DNA of 64,000 nt from Gimesia aquarii (GTDB lineage Bacteria; Planctomycetota; Planctomycetia; Planctomycetales; Planctomycetaceae), in NCBI RefSeq assembly GCF_007748175.1, contig NZ_CP037422.1, positions 5,658,334 to 5,722,333 on the forward strand, written 5' to 3'. A program made the position numbers and the translations under genes. Every line of letters begins with the position of its first letter. Positions within the stretch are counted from its first letter, which is position 1. The notes under the pieces are model-generated. The model was not told the DNA's origin and did no database searches. It saw only the letters and a program-made list of their open reading frames with translations. Of this stretch, positions 34,018 to 42,684 are shown piece after piece.

Positions 34018-34857
34018 ATGAATATTGACTCAATTAACTCTAGTAGTTTATTGACTCAATCACAAAAACGAGAGCAGGATCATCAAATTCAAAATCTCTT
34101 TAGTGCGCTGCTGACCGAAGCAGGACGTAAAGGATATGCCTCGGCTGAGCCTGTAGATAACCAGCAGACGCTCACGAAAAATATTCAAAAAACCTGGGAC
34201 AGTTGGTTTACAGGGGAATTGGGGGGTCGTTACACGCAGGTTCAAAATCCTGACGAACTGAAGCACACCTATGGCGAAATCCTTGTGCGGGCACACAACG
34301 AGGGGGGATACGTTGATCCCAAAGGGTTCTTGCAAAGTCTGTCTCACGACGAATTGGCGGTGATTCAAAAAGTTCAAGCGTTAGCCAGTGGAATCAAGGT
34401 TGAGTCTTTAACGGAAGAAGGTGCATTGAATTTGCTTTTGCCACCGGCAGCGCAAGTCGACTTGAACCAAGATGGATTGACACGCAGTGGTTTGGCATAC
34501 GGAATGAAGTTTCCCGATAGCAACACTCCTGCTGCAGTTGTCAACGCCTGGGAAGATGCAACTGAGGATATGAGTTTTCGCGAGCTTGCTTTCGCTCAGC
34601 TACAGGTGATGTTACCAAAGCTTACCTCAAATATAGTACTCGATGAGAATGGCTCATTTTTGCACCGGTATGAACCTGGAGATGCCGGGTTCAAAAATCC
34701 GATGGCAGCCTCTGATTATTCATATATAGCAGCGGCAAAAGATCAATTAGCAGCGCTCGAATATATGAAAAACGAACTGCCCGCTGAACAATATGAGCGT
34801 CAAAAATCGTTTTGGAGCAAGTTCCAGCAGTCACTGATTGAGAATGGTGCCTCTTAA
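34018..34857 (+). CDS. protein of unknown function, 279 residues
   Basis: Start taken at the ATG at 34018, behind a G-rich ribosome binding site. A hydrophilic protein, helical throughout; the N-terminus is Ser/Gln-rich (NSSSLLTQSQKREQDHQIQN). A DLNQDGLTRSGLAYG stretch near 152 resembles a single EF-hand loop but stands alone. No signal peptide or transmembrane segment. The pattern of a Ser/Asn-rich N-terminus with helical body recalls flagellar or secreted scaffold proteins, but I cannot assign it. Confidence 0.55.
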   Translation: MNIDSINSSSLLTQSQKREQDHQIQNLFSALLTEAGRKGYASAEPVDNQQTLTKNIQKTWDSWFTGELGGRYTQVQNPDELKHTYGEILVRAHNEGGYVDPKGFLQSLSHDELAVIQKVQALASGIKVESLTEEGALNLLLPPAAQVDLNQDGLTRSGLAYGMKFPDSNTPAAVVNAWEDATEDMSFRELAFAQLQVMLPKLTSNIVLDENGSFLHRYEPGDAGFKNPMAASDYSYIAAAKDQLAALEYMKNELPAEQYERQKSFWSKFQQSLIENGAS

Positions 34858-35298
34858 TCAGTTCATGTAAGAGTTGTTGCTCTTTTCCTTTCTCTTTTTG
34901 AGATAACCATACAAAAACAATCCGGGCAGACTTAAGAGGGTAAGCGGCAGGAACCAGCGATCCATAAACGAATTGACGACTCCTTTCTGTTTGTTTTCAG
35001 GATTGATCAGGACGGCAACCGTTTTCCCCTTTTGCTGCTCACAATGGGATTTGCTGCCATACCAGCGTCCGGTAATACGTGCGCCCTTTTTTGTTTCGAC
35101 CACATAAGCATACTTCGATTTGTGTTTGAACCGTTTTCCCGTACATCCCACCACGGTCCCAGTGTCATGTTCGAATTGAGTCAGGTACCAGGTTGTTTTT
35201 CCCAGTTCATAAATGCCAAAAACGGGGACAGCGCAGACCATCAGAATGATCACGGCACTGAACATGTAACCAAAAATAGATAAAAGCACTTTTTTCAT
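34858..35298 (-). CDS. DUF3592-like membrane protein
   Basis: A 146-residue protein with an N-terminal membrane helix (8-30), an outer beta domain (HDTGTVVGCTGKRF, KYAYVVETKKGARITGRWYG, KTVAVLINPENKQKGVVN) and a C-terminal helix (115-133). This order is that of DUF3592. Two or three cysteines in the outer part may form a disulfide. It converges end to end with the preceding plus-strand gene. Function unknown. Confidence 0.7.
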   Translation of the reverse strand: MKKVLLSIFGYMFSAVIILMVCAVPVFGIYELGKTTWYLTQFEHDTGTVVGCTGKRFKHKSKYAYVVETKKGARITGRWYGSKSHCEQQKGKTVAVLINPENKQKGVVNSFMDRWFLPLTLLSLPGLFLYGYLKKRKEKSNNSYMN

Positions 35299-35332
35299 GT
35301 TGTTATGTCGAGTCGTCCGTGAAGATGCAGGG

Positions 35333-35581
35333 CTACTCAGGATTATAGTCGAGTATGAATTTGGTTACGAAAACAGATCGCCCATGCTCATCATAGCTCC
35401 AGGCAAACATTTCTTGAATACATTCCATCACACGTTCATATTCGCCAACGACTACAGTTGATGTGGGGCCGGGCATGACGCGCAGGTCATCATACTCCTT
35501 CAATTTTTGGATAAAGGCTTGAATCAATTCCCGATAGCCTTCTTGAAAGGGATACATGCTGATTTCGACTGTGGTTATCAT
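35333..35581 (-). CDS. YkoF/MTH1187-like thiamine-binding family protein
   Basis: An 82-residue ferredoxin-like protein: TTVEISMYPFQEGYRELIQA, then STVVVGEYERVMECIQ and EHGRSVFVTKFILDY. The pattern matches the small YkoF/DUF77 group, whose larger member YkoF binds thiamine or hydroxymethylpyrimidine. Alone in position, so the ligand is not supported by context. Confidence 0.75.
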   Translation of the reverse strand: MITTVEISMYPFQEGYRELIQAFIQKLKEYDDLRVMPGPTSTVVVGEYERVMECIQEMFAWSYDEHGRSVFVTKFILDYNPE

Positions 35582-35642
35582 AGTAGCTTTTTCATCCTTT
35601 GCGATTGTATGTTAGTTGGAAACATTCCATGAAGTCGGCATC

Positions 35643-36014
35643 TTAGACCCACCTTTTGACAGCTTCGACAGAATCAAAAGGATTGCTGTTGAATGCGATC
35701 TTCGCATTCGGAGCTTCTGCATGTATCGTATTAATGATCTTCTCAAAGAGCAGGAAGTGATCGGGATCAGTGCGTACGCCGGCACCGACTAATACAATAT
35801 CAGGGGTAAACTCTTTGAGATCTGTGGTCAGTTGTTGCTCTGCGGTTTCTCCGGTATCCGTCAAACACCATTTCGCCTCATAGCCGAGTTCGATTAGATT
35901 TGTGTGAACATCAGAAAAGGCGGCTTCTAATTTTTCCACTGATAATTCTGGCCATTTCTCGAAATTTACGACCGATGATTTTAGGCCGACTAAAAGCACA
36001 GATGTTTTCTGCAT
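35643..36014 (-). CDS. protein of unknown function, 123 residues
   Basis: Start chosen at the ATG at 36014 (MQKTSVLLVGLKSSVVNFEK); an upstream ATG at 36062 adds 16 residues unlike it. The alternation of hydrophobic strand and helix (VLLVGL, DIVLVGAGVRTDPDHFLLFE, AKIAFNSNPFD) suggests a small Rossmann-like or flavodoxin-like domain without a clear nucleotide motif. Follows the giant PQQ gene on the same strand. Confidence 0.6.
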   Translation of the reverse strand: MQKTSVLLVGLKSSVVNFEKWPELSVEKLEAAFSDVHTNLIELGYEAKWCLTDTGETAEQQLTTDLKEFTPDIVLVGAGVRTDPDHFLLFEKIINTIHAEAPNAKIAFNSNPFDSVEAVKRWV

Positions 36015-36132
36015 GAGGGCATCCTTTCGGTTACTTGCAGGGTACGATACAATTCCAAGCACAAAAATTGTATAACGAATGTCACTGAGTGAAATGATTC
36101 AGAACGTTTCAGTGAGTTGATGCATCGAGGAA

Positions 36133-39100
36133 TTAAATTTCACTGATCAACTCAATTCCCGAGATAACAGGTGGATGTGCTGAATCATTTACTGGAATCA
36201 ATTCAATCTCAATTTTGTCTGATGCGGGAATATTTTTAAACTCTTTGACCAGACTGTGCATTGCCTGACCGGTTTCTCTGAGAATATCCAAATTTTCAAT
36301 GGCAGGTATTCCCTGTAAGCGAACCTGGAATTGTCGGTTTCCCGGTTTCATGTTCTCATCAGGCTCGGTAAACGTCAGTCGGACAGTATAACGATTTGCT
36401 GGAGGAGTGGCTTTCGTTTTTGCGACTGTTTTTTGCTGCTGACTTGTCATTTTGGTTTTGAGAACAAGCCGTGCGGAGCCTGATTTCGCCCCCTTGTACG
36501 ATTTGGCGATGCGTGTGCCCGTTCCCGTAAAGAGAAACGAAATCGCATTTCCTGGTTTCCAGTTTTTATTTGACAGGACACTTTTGATAATGGAAGTCAA
36601 ATCAGGTGTGGCTTGTGCTGTGCCCACGGCGCCGACTTTTGACCATGCAGGGGGAGTCCATTCCACATAAGCTCTGGATCGTTTTCGAGAGGAAAGATTC
36701 CGTTTCGTTTCCACGTACGCTTTGGAATTGGCAACATCTTCTGTTTGAATTTTTAGTTGACAGCGCGAATCGCCTCTTTCATCAACGGTAAACTGGATGT
36801 AGGCAGATTCTAAATCGTCAGCCGATAACAGTGGAATGTCTGTAAAACGGAGTGCGACCACTTGCGGGTCCCCGGCATCGAGACCGAGTTCCAAATCGCT
36901 ACTATGCAGTTTGACTTCCCCTTTCGAATCCTCTTCTGCATCATCTTCGACACCGGCGATTGGGATTCCCTCAGGTGTCATCGTGTCCTTGTTCTGATTG
37001 ATGGCGATGGTGATTTTTTGGGGGTTTTCAATACCAGAAGCAGCGACCCAGTTCAAACTGCCAGAGGGAGCCGGTTCTCTCATTTTGAGAGTATGGTGCC
37101 GAAATGGGACATACTTTTTATTGGAAATGCTGACTTTAAGGTCTGGAGATTGTCCACCCACGCTTGGATAATCGAGCCAAAGGGTACCATTTTTTGCCCG
37201 ACGATCACCGGGAGCACCAAAGTTAATGCCTGCCTGTTTGACCAATGAAGTAGAATTGGAACCGGTGCCTAATTCACTATTAGTCCAGATTTCAATTTCC
37301 GGCATGTGAATCAACGCCAGAGAAGTCTGGTTCTGGTAAGAGCAGCTACAAGTGCGGGTGTAGTCCGGCGCGTTTAAGACTCCATTGGCGACGACCAGAT
37401 TGGACGTGCAGCTGGATTTGAAACCACCAAAATTTCCGGTGCCGCTTTTTGATTCCAGATCATAAAATCCGGCGGCTCCCGAGCGAAACGTGAGCAGGTT
37501 TTCGCTGGCAATGACGTAATTACAACCATAGGTTCGTGAAAACTTAAGCGACTCCTTTTGCTTCGTAATCGGATTGATAATCGAATATGGCGTTCCATCT
37601 AGAATATTGAACGCCCCGCCTGAGACTTCGTAAGAATTAGCTGAGGTAATGATGAGGTCGTTATGCAATACACAAGGTCCTGTATAACGTTGGTCTTTAT
37701 TCTGCCAGATGATTGATCCGTCTTTACCCTGGTAGGCTGTCATGCCTTGTCCGACTTCATCACTCAAACGGTCTTTGGCACGCGCGCCCGCCTGAAGTAG
37801 CAGGTCATGTTTTTTCGAATAGCCCAACCACGAACCGAAGATACTTTTATTGGTCGACCACAGTTCTCTTCCAGTGTGGATATCAAAACAGACAATGCGA
37901 TATTTTGTGGGATCTGCCATTCCGCGACGCGAAAGTTTTTTCTCAGCACTGGCAGGGAGCTTATCCAGGCAATAAACTCGATCACTTCCCACGACGATTC
38001 CATTATGTAAAAAAGAATGGATCGCGTCGGTTTCCCAAAGTTTCTTGCCAGAATGACGGTCATAGGCAATGAGCCCGTTGCTGGCGGAAAGATCGGCTGC
38101 CGCAGGTCCATCTTTCCCTGGTTTCTCATCGATTTTCTTGCCAAAATGTGCAAATCCATTACCGGCGAATAAAATGTCTTCATAGACGGCGATGAAGGCC
38201 CAGTCATTTTTGGGATTTGGTAGTTTGATGATCCGCCACGTTTTTCCATCCGTTGCGTTCAACACATGGCATTCCGATCCAATCGCCAGATAGACTTCAT
38301 TGGATGTCGCAATATAATTAGTGCCGCGGGCATTGGCACCTGGAATATGTTTCTGATTATATTGTGTGCTGAGTGGAGTATCTGCATAGGTCGTATTAAA
38401 ATAAATTCCGAACGTTCCCAGATCGTCAAATTCTCTTCGCCAGAGAACTTCTCCCGTATAAACATCGCGTGCGCTGAGACTGTTCATCCCTTCCAGAAAC
38501 GTCCGACCGCCGACAACCTGCTCGGGAGGGCCATGTCCATGCCGGGGCAGAATATCATCGTGTGTGTTTCCGCCAAACCAGAGAACTCCCAGGGGAAGCT
38601 TCACTCGTTTGTCGTTTGACTTGACGGTGTTGGCGATATCACCATATTGGTGGGTCCAGTCGGCTGAGTCAGGTAACGCTCCCTTGCGCTCGATGAGAAA
38701 CTGTTCTGCACGTCCGGTATAAATTGCCTTCGGCAGTGCAGCCTTGTGAAAGATTGCGACGGTTTCACGCGTGGACCTTTTCTCATTCTGCGGCATCCAG
38801 ATCAAGCCGCCATAAGGTCGAACGGAGCGGTAGATTTGTTTGAGTAGTCTGGCATTGAGGGATTCCATGAACGCCTCGCTCAATAATGTCAGCCGTGCGA
38901 TATGTTGTGGTGCCTGGAATGATTCAGGGGTTCCTTCGTGAACGGTAATTCGGGAGCCGTACAATCCGAGTGAATTATATTTGGTTCGTAACCTCTGGAC
39001 TTTGGCTGGATCCTGTCCGATGACGATGAAACGTAATTGAGACTGATCCAGAAAGGCATCGAGTAGCGATTCTTGATCTGCGCCATAGCAAATTGCGTAA

Positions 39101-40470
39101 CCTTTTTTTGTTCTCGCTTTTTCCAGCAGGGTGTTTGCCGTTTCAATAGATTGAGGATCAGAGAGTAATGATTCTGGTTTTGGTTGCGTTTGTGGCGACA
39201 GTTTCGCTGGTTTACCAAATGCTTTGATGTCTCCATTTAATGTCACGGCAAACAATTTCTCATCGGCTGCCAGCAACCGTAAAACCTGACTCTTTAAAGG
39301 GAGTTGCCAGGCGATGTGTGGCTTTTGTTCTGGTGTGGTCGGGAGAGTAATCGCGGAAAGTGTTTTTTCCCCTGCCGCATACAGTCGATTTCCTGCGCGA
39401 ATCAGATCGCCCTGACCATCAGCGGCGAGAGACCATAATGGTTGATGGTTCTTCTTGTAGGCCTGAATTAAAGGTTGTTTGTTTTTCAGAATGGCAGAGT
39501 AGAGCATTTTGTCATCAAGCACCGGCTCATTATGCACATACAGACTGGGTAGTCCCGTTTTGAGATTGTAGGTTCGCACACCGCGATAACGAGTGTGGAC
39601 AAAGAACTCACTATCGTTACTAATGACAAAAGAGCCACCATTTCCTTTACCACCGAGGTGAAAATATTTGAGTTTCCCCGTTTTACGATCAAGTGCCGCG
39701 GGAACAGATCGACCACCGGGAACTAACAAAAGCGCTTCTGTTGCAACTAAAGTTCCCTGTGGTGCAACACCCGCAAACGAAGGGGCACTGTGTGGCTGTT
39801 TGATATAGCTGGCACTGGTCGAGTCATTGACCCAGACGACATTCCCTGTTTCCGCATCAAGGGCATAGATGAAAGTGCCCATGAATGGCCAGATGCTGGC
39901 GGCAAAATAAATCGTATCATCATACAGTACGGGACCACCTCGGGCAGGCCATGCAGAAATCACACGTTTATTCCCCAATGCCTTTTGCGCAGCCGGAGCA
40001 CCACGGAATTTCCAGACCAATTTTCCCGTCTTTGAGTTCAGACAATATAAATAGCCATCATCACTGACCGTATAAACGCGGTCTTTTGTGGCAACAGGGG
40101 AAAATCGAATGGGGCCATCGGCGTAAAATGTCCAGAGTGTGTTGCCATCTTCGGTATTAATGGCGATTAACTTATCGGAATCATTGAAGCCAACAAACAT
40201 GCGTTTGCCATAGACGACGGGTTCGAACACTTTGTCGTAGGTCATCAAATCGTTATTGAGGGGATCATCCCAGACCTGCTCACGTTGACCGAAAGAACGC
40301 GTCCACAGTGGTGTTAATTGATCGGGTAAACCATCTGGGGATGCAGCGGTGTGCCCCGCGTCGTAACGCCACATCGGCCAGTTACCGGCTACTGCTGATG
40401 TCGGTAACAACGAGAGTGTCAACATCAGGAGACTGAGGACTCGGATGGTATTTAATGAATTTCGCATCAA
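36133..40470 (-). CDS. giant exported PQQ-propeller protein with methyltransferase-like insert
   Basis: A 1445-residue protein. Signal peptide at 1-28 (RVLSLLMLTLSLLPTSAVAG). A first PQQ-type beta-propeller (about 30-430) shows repeated blades such as INTEDGNTLWTFYADGPIRF and LNSKTGKLVWKFRGAP. Residues about 440-600 form an S-adenosylmethionine methyltransferase-like fold (CYGADQESLLDAF, FIVIGQDPAKVQRLR, LTLLSEAFMESLNA). A second propeller follows (about 605-1110), and the C-terminus (1110-1445) is beta-sandwich. Blades bind PQQ only in true quinoproteins; here they are probably protein-binding. Such chimeras are known to me from planctomycetes. Role unknown. Confidence 0.78.
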   Translation of the reverse strand: MMRNSLNTIRVLSLLMLTLSLLPTSAVAGNWPMWRYDAGHTAASPDGLPDQLTPLWTRSFGQREQVWDDPLNNDLMTYDKVFEPVVYGKRMFVGFNDSDKLIAINTEDGNTLWTFYADGPIRFSPVATKDRVYTVSDDGYLYCLNSKTGKLVWKFRGAPAAQKALGNKRVISAWPARGGPVLYDDTIYFAASIWPFMGTFIYALDAETGNVVWVNDSTSASYIKQPHSAPSFAGVAPQGTLVATEALLLVPGGRSVPAALDRKTGKLKYFHLGGKGNGGSFVISNDSEFFVHTRYRGVRTYNLKTGLPSLYVHNEPVLDDKMLYSAILKNKQPLIQAYKKNHQPLWSLAADGQGDLIRAGNRLYAAGEKTLSAITLPTTPEQKPHIAWQLPLKSQVLRLLAADEKLFAVTLNGDIKAFGKPAKLSPQTQPKPESLLSDPQSIETANTLLEKARTKKGYAICYGADQESLLDAFLDQSQLRFIVIGQDPAKVQRLRTKYNSLGLYGSRITVHEGTPESFQAPQHIARLTLLSEAFMESLNARLLKQIYRSVRPYGGLIWMPQNEKRSTRETVAIFHKAALPKAIYTGRAEQFLIERKGALPDSADWTHQYGDIANTVKSNDKRVKLPLGVLWFGGNTHDDILPRHGHGPPEQVVGGRTFLEGMNSLSARDVYTGEVLWRREFDDLGTFGIYFNTTYADTPLSTQYNQKHIPGANARGTNYIATSNEVYLAIGSECHVLNATDGKTWRIIKLPNPKNDWAFIAVYEDILFAGNGFAHFGKKIDEKPGKDGPAAADLSASNGLIAYDRHSGKKLWETDAIHSFLHNGIVVGSDRVYCLDKLPASAEKKLSRRGMADPTKYRIVCFDIHTGRELWSTNKSIFGSWLGYSKKHDLLLQAGARAKDRLSDEVGQGMTAYQGKDGSIIWQNKDQRYTGPCVLHNDLIITSANSYEVSGGAFNILDGTPYSIINPITKQKESLKFSRTYGCNYVIASENLLTFRSGAAGFYDLESKSGTGNFGGFKSSCTSNLVVANGVLNAPDYTRTCSCSYQNQTSLALIHMPEIEIWTNSELGTGSNSTSLVKQAGINFGAPGDRRAKNGTLWLDYPSVGGQSPDLKVSISNKKYVPFRHHTLKMREPAPSGSLNWVAASGIENPQKITIAINQNKDTMTPEGIPIAGVEDDAEEDSKGEVKLHSSDLELGLDAGDPQVVALRFTDIPLLSADDLESAYIQFTVDERGDSRCQLKIQTEDVANSKAYVETKRNLSSRKRSRAYVEWTPPAWSKVGAVGTAQATPDLTSIIKSVLSNKNWKPGNAISFLFTGTGTRIAKSYKGAKSGSARLVLKTKMTSQQQKTVAKTKATPPANRYTVRLTFTEPDENMKPGNRQFQVRLQGIPAIENLDILRETGQAMHSLVKEFKNIPASDKIEIELIPVNDSAHPPVISGIELISEI

Positions 40471-40518
40471 TTCTTCCTATGAGTCTATTTACGCGAGCAA
40501 CTTTTTCAGAGCCGTTGT

Positions 40519-40689
40519 TTATGGTTTTTTACCGGATTTGAGGTGGATACAGACCGTCAGGATTCCCCAGATGAGTAACAAAAACCCTGTAATTTTCCAG
40601 AACAGGGCCCATTCTTTGTCCAAAGTCGAAAAGTAGAGAAAGCTGCCACCGGCCACGATTGCAAACAGATCATCCTTATACTTTTTCAT
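40519..40689 (-). CDS. 56-residue membrane protein
   Basis: A short gene starting MKKYKDDLFAIVAGGSFLYF with the stop at 40519-40521. Two hydrophobic segments (about 8-21 and 31-48) separated by STLDKEWALFWK, then a Lys-rich tail. The frame, strong codon bias and typical membrane topology support it. It lies 48 nt upstream of the giant PQQ gene on the same strand. No family recognised. Confidence 0.6.
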   Translation of the reverse strand: MKKYKDDLFAIVAGGSFLYFSTLDKEWALFWKITGFLLLIWGILTVCIHLKSGKKP

Positions 40690-41018
40690 GTACGCTTTCT
40701 GATTTTAACAAGGGAAGTCCCTCACTATGGTTAATTTATGAATAATTTGAAAGTTGCTAAGCAAAAACAAGGAAGTAGATCATCTAAACTGATAGTTTTT
40801 TGACAGAAAATGGGAGGTCAGTCTCAAAAGTAGCTAAGATTAAGGGTTTCTTGGCGATTTTAGTATTAGGGAGCTGGAGGGCGGATCAATGAGATCACTC
40901 TTGTATTGCTCCAAGTTGATTGTACAATTGAATATACAACAAATGTAAGTGATCACAGTCTTCTCTTTTCTGATCGATCTGATCATATTTTGCGGCCAAT
41001 CTAAAGGACTGTATTAAA
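40690..41018. other. intergenic region before the long operon
   Basis: About 330 nt of AT-rich sequence between the minus-strand small membrane gene and the long plus-strand block. It should contain the promoter of the block (41019-64000) and of the divergent gene; I cannot pick out convincing boxes. Confidence 0.4.
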
Positions 41019-42683
41019 GTGTTGAGTGTTTCAATACATCATCACAGGCGACGTTTCAGGACAGCGACTGCCCATCTCTTTGTACTCCTGTTGGTTCTGC
41101 TTGCGTTGGCGATTTTCCCATACGGCTCCATTTTTGCGTCCGAACCAAAACCCAATGTTCCCAGTGAGAGTCTCTCAGGCCAGATTGACCAGCTCATCGA
41201 TCAAGCGAAACAACGTGAAGGAGTCGTTTCCGCACCTCGCTCGACCGATGCAGAATTTATGCGACGGGTCTCGCTCGACCTTTCCGGGAAAATTCCGCCT
41301 GTTTCCGAATTACGTCTTTTTCTCGCGGATCCGGATCCCAAGAAACGCGAAAAACTGATCAATCGCTTGTTAGACACTCCCGGTTTTGTCGTTCACTTTA
41401 CTAATATCTGGCGTTCCATCCTTTTGCCGGAAGCGGGAACCGACCTGCAGGCACGGATACAGATACCCGAATTTGAAGCCTGGTTGCGATCTCAGTTGAG
41501 AGAGAATACCCATTATGATGAGATCGTTCGGCAAATTATCAATGCTCCTCTTGCTGTTAATCGTAATCAAGCAGAATCAGACACGTCACAGGGGTTAACG
41601 CCGCGGGCGTATTATATTGCGAAACAATTCAAGCCAGAAAGTCTGGCGGCCAGCACTTCACGCGCGTTTTTAGGCGTGCGAATTGAATGTGCGCAGTGCC
41701 ACGATCATCCGTTTGATAAATGGAAACAAGAGCAGTTCTGGCAATATGCGGCTTTCTTTTCAAACGTGACCCCTGCGCAACAGGGAGGTGTGGGCGCTGT
41801 TTTGAACGTCACAGAAGTGGTTGGAAAACCGCAAATCAAAATTCCCGATACAAATCGGCTCGTTGAAGCCAGTTTTCTTGATGGAGTCCAGCCTGATTGG
41901 GAACAAGAACAACTCAATCCACGTCTGCGACTCTCCGAGTGGGTCACCTCACATGAAAATCCGTATTTTGCGAAAGCAACAGTCAATCGCGTTTGGAGTC
42001 TCTTTTTTGGCCGTGGTCTGATTGATCCCGTTGATGATTTTTCAGCATCGAATCTTGCCACTCATCCCAAACTGCTAGATCTATTGGCAAAGAAGTTTCA
42101 GGAACATGATTACGATTTGAAATATCTGATTCGTGAAATTACAAACAGCCAAACGTACCAGCTGACCAGTCGCCAAACGGATCCGAGTCAGTCTCGTACG
42201 GAATGGTATGGAAAGATGCCAACACGCGGATTAACGGCCGGACAAATCTTTGCCAATCTGATTCAAGCGACAGGCTTTTTTCAACAAACGACAGAGGCGA
42301 ATGGAAATCTGTTTGGCCCTGGAATGAATGACCCCCAGACCGAAATCTTTGAGTTATTTAAGTCTGACTCTGAGAGTCGACTGGAACCCAGGGCAACTAT
42401 TTTACAAGCACTGGCACTGATGAATGGTAGCTTTGTGACGAATGCGACCAGTCTGGAACAATCAGACGTATTTACGGCCATTGTTGATTTTCCAGGACTT
42501 TCTGTCGAACAAAAAATTGAAGCTTTTTTCCTGTCTGCTTTAAGTCGTAAGCCTACGGACGCGGAATCGCAGCGTCTTGCAGATTATGTGAAGTCACAGG
42601 CTTCGGAAGAGGACAGAACACACGCTTATGCAGATTTATTTTGGGCGTTATTAAATAGTAGTGAGTTTTTGTTGAACCATTAA
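41019..42683 (+). CDS. DUF1549/DUF1553 exported protein
   Basis: A 554-residue protein. The GTG at 41019 is the likely start. A basic stretch (HHHRRRFRTA) and hydrophobic signal (LFVLLLVLLALAIFP) precede the mature part. DUF1549 (about 50-260) includes ECAQCHDHPFDKW at 224-236, whose CxxCH can bind haem. DUF1553 (about 300-540) has RLSEWVTSHENPYFAKATVN and NRVWSLFFGRGLIDPVDDFS. These planctomycete proteins usually sit beside a DUF1501 gene and cytochrome domains. Here neither is present, and it heads a block of regulators and transporters. Confidence 0.88.
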   Translation: MLSVSIHHHRRRFRTATAHLFVLLLVLLALAIFPYGSIFASEPKPNVPSESLSGQIDQLIDQAKQREGVVSAPRSTDAEFMRRVSLDLSGKIPPVSELRLFLADPDPKKREKLINRLLDTPGFVVHFTNIWRSILLPEAGTDLQARIQIPEFEAWLRSQLRENTHYDEIVRQIINAPLAVNRNQAESDTSQGLTPRAYYIAKQFKPESLAASTSRAFLGVRIECAQCHDHPFDKWKQEQFWQYAAFFSNVTPAQQGGVGAVLNVTEVVGKPQIKIPDTNRLVEASFLDGVQPDWEQEQLNPRLRLSEWVTSHENPYFAKATVNRVWSLFFGRGLIDPVDDFSASNLATHPKLLDLLAKKFQEHDYDLKYLIREITNSQTYQLTSRQTDPSQSRTEWYGKMPTRGLTAGQIFANLIQATGFFQQTTEANGNLFGPGMNDPQTEIFELFKSDSESRLEPRATILQALALMNGSFVTNATSLEQSDVFTAIVDFPGLSVEQKIEAFFLSALSRKPTDAESQRLADYVKSQASEEDRTHAYADLFWALLNSSEFLLNH

Positions 42684-42684
42684 A

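Noticed and set aside
34460-34500. EF-hand in the protein of 34018-34857
   Set aside because: Only one loop-like stretch (DLNQDGLTRSG) without flanking helices of the right pattern; may be chance.
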